In this document: in pieces, positions 58,886 through 64,000 of the stretch
Layout: each line of letters opens with the position of its first letter
How positions within the stretch are numbered: position 1 is the stretch's first letter
NCBI RefSeq assembly: GCF_014839805.1
Contig: NC_051121.1
Coordinates: forward strand, 9,097,116 to 9,161,115
Source: Manduca sexta
Taxonomy: Eukaryota > Arthropoda > Insecta > Lepidoptera > Sphingidae
Direction: 5' to 3'
Length of the DNA: 64,000 nucleotides
Program-made: the position numbers and the translations under genes
The notes under the pieces: model-generated
The model's input: only the letters and a program-made list of their open reading frames with translations
Databases searched by the model: none
Told to the model about the DNA's origin: nothing

Positions 58886-61617
58886 AAATATACGACCCAC
58901 AGATTATTTATATACATCTGGTTGTACGAGCCATGAGAACCCTTCTAAATAAAAGCAATGTCACAGTTCATTAGAATCGCAAGTCTGCAACAAATCCGCC
59001 GATTGAGACGTCGCTGCGACCAATCGCGTGCGCGTGCGACGCGCGTGCCGCCCGTCTGCAACCGACGGCACGTCGTTCATTACTGTGTAACGAGGTTTAA
59101 TGTTGTCTGCGAATATTATCTATGACTAATTAAATGCGTAATTGAGTTGTAAAAAAATGCTAAGAAATAAGATAAATAAATAAAAATATAAATCAGTCCA
59201 GGTTTATAGCGTAAATGTTATAATTTTGTATTGCTGAAAATAGATATTTTAAAGTCATATAAAAAATAGAAATATAATTAATATTTGAAGATACAATTTT
59301 CTATATTGCGACAGAGCTGATAGAGAGACCATTTTGTCTATAATATCTAGTCTATAAGACATGAATGGCTAACAACAGAGACTTTTTCACAAACAACCCA
59401 AATAGAACAGCTTTGTTTCATTCATATTTTTTTAATATTTGGGTTACGTCCTTGTACTCTTCATTAATAGATTAGATCATTATGGTGACTATTTTTTTTA
59501 CTATTAAAAAAAATAGTCAACATTATTTTTTTTCCAAAATATAGATCATACAGTTTCACTACAATTTTATTATAATATCCTCCATTAATATTTATTTTAA
59601 TCCACTCCCTATAAGCTTTTTACCGCGTAATTTTTTCACTAATGTCAAAAATTCTCACATAAAAAGCCAACATTCGAATCACAATAGTTTTATTATTCGT
59701 ATGAAATATTACATTATGTCGGCACGCGACTTTTAATGGGTTAATACGTGTATTAACTGACAAAAGATATAAAAAACCCTCACAATGCGAGTGGGTGACA
59801 CTGATATCATAATCAAAATATGAAATGATATTTCGGGGGTCGAATGTACCCTTGAGAGGGATTTGTACCGTGTTTGTTTGTTTTAATGATATTGATAGTT
59901 TATTTAATTTGGTATAAAAGGATTTTTATTAAAATTAAATGTTATTATTGCAGAAGGGTTAGATATATGACATAATTATGATGTTTTGTAGTTTTATTTA
60001 CAAAAATTAAACAAAAAATATTTAATGATTTTGATGTTAGAAATAAAACTATTTACGAATTTTATCCCGGTTATTTTTGTTATTATTTTATCCCGACATT
60101 TCGAAAACTTCGCAGCCTTCATGGTCATGTTGCCCCTAAAAAATATTTGGGCACTATATTTTTACTTTATCAAAGAATAAACCCTAGCAGTAGGCGATTT
60201 TTCTTTCAATTGAAGCACGCTATAAAGCTTCAACAAATCGAATGTAGATTGGAATAAAAAAAAAATATTTTATTAAAAAAAAAAGTCGGTGCAGCGTCCA
60301 TTGTGCGGCCAAGTCAGCACCAGAAGCCACTTCTCTGTTCGCACGCCGAAATAAAAATTCTATAAAAAAAACCCACACGTGCCGACGCATTATTCGATAA
60401 CCGTCGGGGGCGTATTAGACCATTGGGGACAACCCTAATCTTGCTCTTTTCAACAAACACCGAAGACGACTGTACATTCTACAAAATAGAGTCCAATATC
60501 CAAAATCCGTGTCGATAATAGGGTTAACTAACGCCATAAACGAAATTAAGTCGTAAGAACGTTTATTAGAGTTGATAATTCCTTGCATATTTAAAGCGAT
60601 GGTTGTCAAATTCTGTATTTATCGGTGGGAAAGGCCGCGTGTCAGATCTAACACTAGTTTTAATATTTTCGGTCGCGTGTCCGCCACGCGTGCTGCTTTG
60701 GTAAAAAACTGGACGAATGTAATTCGCGTTTTATTGTCGCATTCTTCTCGTTAAATGTTATGTAGATTTTGCGCGATTCGTGCGGTTACTGGTTGTAAAT
60801 TGACTGGTTTCCAAAGGAATTGTTCGGTTGACAATGTGGTTTAAATTCTGTAATTGTGGCTTAACTGTAATTGCTGTCTATTCAATGCATAGTTAAAATT
60901 TAATTAGAATTTTTCTTGATTCATTGATTGTAATTGTAAATACATTTGGTATTTTATGCTGTTTATTACATAATAATAATTGCATTTGAAGTAAATAAAA
61001 TGTATTACATAATTTTGTTTTATTTTACAATATAATAGTACGTATAATAACAACATTTTGAAGAGGAATATAAATATATCGAAGCTTGAAGAACGATCAT
61101 GTCTTAGCGATAATCAGTTGAGTAAAGCGATTTGAATTTTTTATTTGAGTAATAAAATTAATAATAATTGAATTATTATATTAAAAAAAATCTAATATTA
61201 TAAAAAATGTTTTTGAGATACGAACCCTAACTCAAACAAAATAGAAAAGTCTGTCAATTCTAAATATGTACATAGCTCATTTTCGGTATCTATATTTGTC
61301 GTTAAAATGATTCCCTTTCAAGCATCTATATGAAGAAAAGTATTCGAAATTACTTTTCTCGCATATTCATTGCTCGCACGAAAGGTTTAGAGATGATAGG
61401 CAAGTGCCGCCATCTGTTGACATTTTTAACAAATTATACCTATGCGGCTTGTTAGTAATAAATTTTAAAATATAAAGAATTTATAACAGTAATTCATTTA
61501 TTTAATAGCACTTAATAGTTATGTAAAGGCGTACTTAATGCCGAAGCCAGCCATTCTTTACCAGTCAACCTGAAATAGTGCTGACACAAAAATACTAGGT
61601 GCACGCAACTTATTTTT
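58886..61617. other. mostly AT-rich DNA without genes
   Basis: A GC-rich islet lies at 58985-59080 (GCGTGCGCGTGCGACGCGCG). A Penelope-like scrap on the minus strand lies at 60045-60150 (CCCGACATTTCGAAAACTTC; CAGCCTTCATGGTCATG). No exon is supported. Confidence 0.4.
60045..60150 (-). mobile_element. Penelope-derived fragment
   Basis: AAATAAAACTATTTACGAAT, TTTTATCCCGGTTATTTTTG, CGACATTTCGAAAACTTCGC and AGCCTTCATGGTCATG give the left (minus-sense) arm of the 3' region, cut off just after the conserved CATGGTCA block. Confidence 0.65.
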
Positions 61618-61698
61618 AACATACCTATAATTCCTGAGATTTGTGCGTTCAAATAAACAAACAAAAACAAATACTTCACCTTTATATAATATTATAGA
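61618..61698 (-). mobile_element. Helitron 5' fragment
   Basis: Minus strand starts TCTATAATATTATATAAAGG after an A, then GTGAAGTATTTGTTTTTG and TTGAACGCACAAATCTCAGG. It stops there without a CTAG end. Confidence 0.5.
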
Positions 61699-61860
61699 TT
61701 TCGGGATAAAAATCCCGCTATATTTTTTCCCGGGATAGAAAGTAGCCTATGTCCTTACCAGGCTCTCTATCTCCATACCAAATTTTATCGAAATCCGTTG
61801 GGTAGGTTTTGGGTTTATCGCGTTCAGTCAGGCATACAGATGTGGCTGGGGTCTTTTTTA
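61699..61860 (+). repeat. unclassified transposon-derived block
   Basis: TTTTTCCCGGGATAGAAAGT, AGCCTATGTCCTTACCAGGC, ATACCAAATTTTATCGAAAT and TCCGTTGGGTAG form a segment widely repeated in lepidopteran genomes as I know them. A related block is at 33950-34060. The family is not certain. Confidence 0.45.
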
Positions 61861-61861
61861 T

Positions 61862-62165
61862 ATAATAATAATATCAGCCCTGTATTATATACTGTGCCAC
61901 TGTTGGGCACAGGCCTCCTCTACTACTGAGAGGAATTAGGCCTTAGTCTACTGGATTGGTAGACTTCACATATCTTTGAAATTCCTATAGAGAACCTCAC
62001 AGGTTTCCTCACAATGTTTTCCTTTACCGTTAAAGCAAGCGATAATTCAGAAAGAAAACACATACTTAAGTAATTTTAGAAAATTCAGAGTAGTGCGTCC
62101 TTGAGTTTCGAACCTGCGGACATTCGTCTCGGCAGTCTGTTCCATAAGCAACAAAGCTGGCCGCA
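61862..62165 (-). mobile_element. SINE-2, internally deleted
   Basis: ATAATAATATCAGCCCTGTA, CTCCTCTACTACTGAGAGGA, GTTTCCTCACAATGTTTTCC and the B-box region GAGTTTCGAACCTGCGG. The GGCCTAGTGCGG block is shortened. The right end reads AACAAAGCTGGCCGCATT. Confidence 0.8.
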
Positions 62166-62184
62166 TTTATAATATATATTTTTT

Positions 62185-62530
62185 TGATTTTTTTAAGAGG
62201 AATAATTCCGTAACAGATGATTCTTGCATAACTTTAACCGTTTACGCTGTGCAAGTAACGGAAGCTTGATGATATATAGCCTATAGCTCTCCACAAACAA
62301 AGGGCTATCCAACGCAAAAAGAATTTTTCAGTTTGGACCGGTAGTTCCTGAGATTAACCATTACTGCTCCGCTCCTATTGGTCATAGCGTGATTATGTAT
62401 AGCATATAGTCTTCCACGAACAAAGTGCTACCCAATACTAAAAGATTTTTTTCAATTCGAACCAGTAAGTAGTTCCTGAGATTAGCGTGTTCAAACAAAC
62501 AAACACTGCAGCTTTATATAATAATATAGA
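62185..62530 (-). mobile_element. Helitron-like element with an internal duplication
   Basis: The minus strand starts TCTATATTATTATATAAAGC after an A, followed by AGTGTTTGTTTGTTTGAACA. Two diverged copies of a block (TCAATTCGAACCAGTA and TCAGTTTGGACCGGTA; CACGAACAAAGTGCTACCCA and CACAAACAAAGGGCTATCCA) sit ~125 bp apart. No CTAG end survives. Confidence 0.55.
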
Positions 62531-63094
62531 TTAAATAGGTAATATCTGTAATAGTAAAGTTAATTTTAAACCAAAAATACAATTATTTCTCGCAGTAAGA
62601 AAGCCGCCTATTTTATACATCTGCCAATCAACGCCATCTATCGGTATATGAAGTAACACCACCCCCATCTTAAGGGCGTATTTCCGTCCACGTGCCGAAC
62701 AATACGATACAGCTGCGATACCAAGTAGTATAATAGACGATGACATTGCTTCGTCATAATGCTAGATTATTAACGATGGCGCAGGAAATTGGCCTTTTTA
62801 TCGCGAATATGAAAGGCCATAATAAAATGGGCAAAATAGGAGGGTAGTTGGATAAGTTTGTTTTAATAAGGACTTACATTAGAAACGGTTTTTGGGTTTT
62901 TGGTAAGGAACGAAGGTAGTCCGAAAGTCGTAGGTATAAATAAAATTATTGAGTGAGATTAAAAATACTGCTTTAATACAAGAGCTTCAAATGTTGCAAA
63001 TGTCAGGAATATATCGAAAACTCCGTAAAATTTTTATGTTGATGATATGAAAAAAGCTGCAAGTTTTTAATAAGTAGACGTTAAGAAAAATACC
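62531..63094. other. no recognised features
   Basis: Unique AT-rich sequence with an ORF shadow on the minus strand (71 codons) that has no domain. Confidence 0.4.
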
Positions 63095-63335
63095 TTTACG
63101 CGCGTATATACTCACACCTTTATCCCCGAAAGGGTAGGCAGAGACGCATCTGGTCACTTTTCGTCATACACATTCCATCGAATAATATAAGTAGCGAGCC
63201 TATTACCATATCGGACAAAAATTCCAGATTCCCCGGGGTCTGCTAGTACAAAATCTCAATATCGCCCGACCCGGGGATAGAACCGGAGACCTCAGCACTG
63301 CAGTCGCACTGTGTTACAAATACACCACAGAGGCA
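63095..63335 (-). mobile_element. tRNA-derived SINE family A
   Basis: Minus strand: TGCCTCTGTGGTGTATTTG head, B box GGTTCTATCCC (plus 63274-63284), CGGGTCGGGCGATATTGAG, and at the far end CTTTCGGGGATAAAGGTGTG. The A box has drifted (TGGTGTATTTG). Confidence 0.85.
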
Positions 63336-63927
63336 TTTTACGATTGAATATTTGAGTAACGGGATAATTTAAAGAAAAACAAACAATTATACAGCATGCT
63401 GATAAAATATAATAATCAAAACATGACATTGAGGTAAGGTTTACTTAACATTAAAAACAATTACTTCATTAACACGAGATGACATCTTCAATCGGAATCA
63501 CTGAGTGGTATACTCTCCTGTAACAACAATAATATAGTAAGTCTTCTTATACAAAAAAAGAGTTAGGAATTTAGATGATCAACACTTAAGAATAGTGTCT
63601 AATCGACTACAAAGAGAAAGTTCTTGGTTTGATACAAAAAAGGAGGTTCTCGGTTTGACACGTAAATACCCATTTTCATACACAAGAGAAAAGAATAACG
63701 TATGAATGGTCAATAAATCAATTTTTAATCTTATATGTAAAAATGTATTTTATTATTTATTGGTCAGTGAATTGAATAACCTTCTCCATTGTGGACAAAA
63801 CCTCTAAATAAATATTAGAAATAATATATATTTTTTTAAAATTATCATGCTTTAAAAAATCATCCACATGATCGACTACCTAGGCCAGTAAGCTGTAAAC
63901 AAATCCATATAAATAAAATCATCTTAC
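63336..63927 (-). other. probable intron of the right-hand gene
   Basis: AT-rich DNA downstream (minus sense) of the splice donor at 63921-63927. No further exon could be placed here. Confidence 0.4.
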
Positions 63928-64000
63928 TTCAAATTTTCCAATGAATATATCGGAATCGTCAGACGCAGGCGGTCGGTCGACGTCGTCTACTGCAGTTATT
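63928..64000 (-). CDS. internal exon of an unidentified minus-strand gene (partial)
   Basis: On the minus strand, 24 full codons (63999-63928) read open with an acidic segment TAVDDVDRPPASDDSDIFIG followed by KFE. The exon ends exactly before a donor GTAAGAT (63927-63921). The other two frames contain a stop or do not end sensibly at the donor. The GC-rich, coding-like codons contrast with the flanking AT-rich DNA. The exon continues past the window edge. No family is recognised. The gene would run leftward toward ANKS1. Confidence 0.6.

Overview
The window is AT-rich animal DNA and almost certainly lepidopteran. It has short spliced exons and no bacterial-style gene packing. It is full of repeat types known from moths and butterflies: tRNA-derived SINEs, short non-autonomous Helitrons ending in CTAG, Penelope-like element debris, and 3' ends of non-LTR retrotransposons. 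Genus and species cannot be set from the sequence alone. All family names below come from reading the sequence, not from a database search.

Only two protein-coding loci are supported. At the left edge, on the plus strand, are the last four coding exons (643-2667) of an ANKS1-type gene (ankyrin repeat and SAM domain protein 1, Odin/AIDA-1 family). They encode the C-terminal PTB domain and tail, and the ankyrin and SAM parts must lie to the left of the window. At the right edge, on the minus strand, is one short exon (63928-64000) of an unidentified gene that ends in a clean splice donor. The two genes point toward each other. The ~60 kb between them is either intergenic or mostly intron of the right-hand gene.

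Layout: 1-3.3 kb, ANKS1 3' end and likely 3' UTR. 3.3-10 kb, AT-rich with little recognisable. 10-17.4 kb, first SINE, LINE and microsatellite debris. 18-21.5 kb, mostly unique DNA with a GC-rich islet and four TATCGATA motifs. 20.7-23 kb, Helitron and SINE cluster. 24.3-25 kb, GC-rich islet and a 28-bp minisatellite. 25-32 kb, old repeats and an imperfect tandem array at 31.1-31.6 kb. 32.6-40.1 kb, Penelope pieces, a nested SINE-in-LINE insertion, and an unexplained minus-strand ORF beside a TATCGATA duplication. 41-42 kb, a local duplication. 42-52.8 kb, the densest repeat block. 53-63.3 kb, further LINE, SINE, Penelope and Helitron remnants.

I found no operon, CRISPR array, defence locus, viral insertion or other multi-gene system. 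The most useful leads are the right-edge exon, the TATCGATA and TGACGTCA motif clusters, the tandem duplications, and the inverted arrangement of the Penelope-derived pieces.
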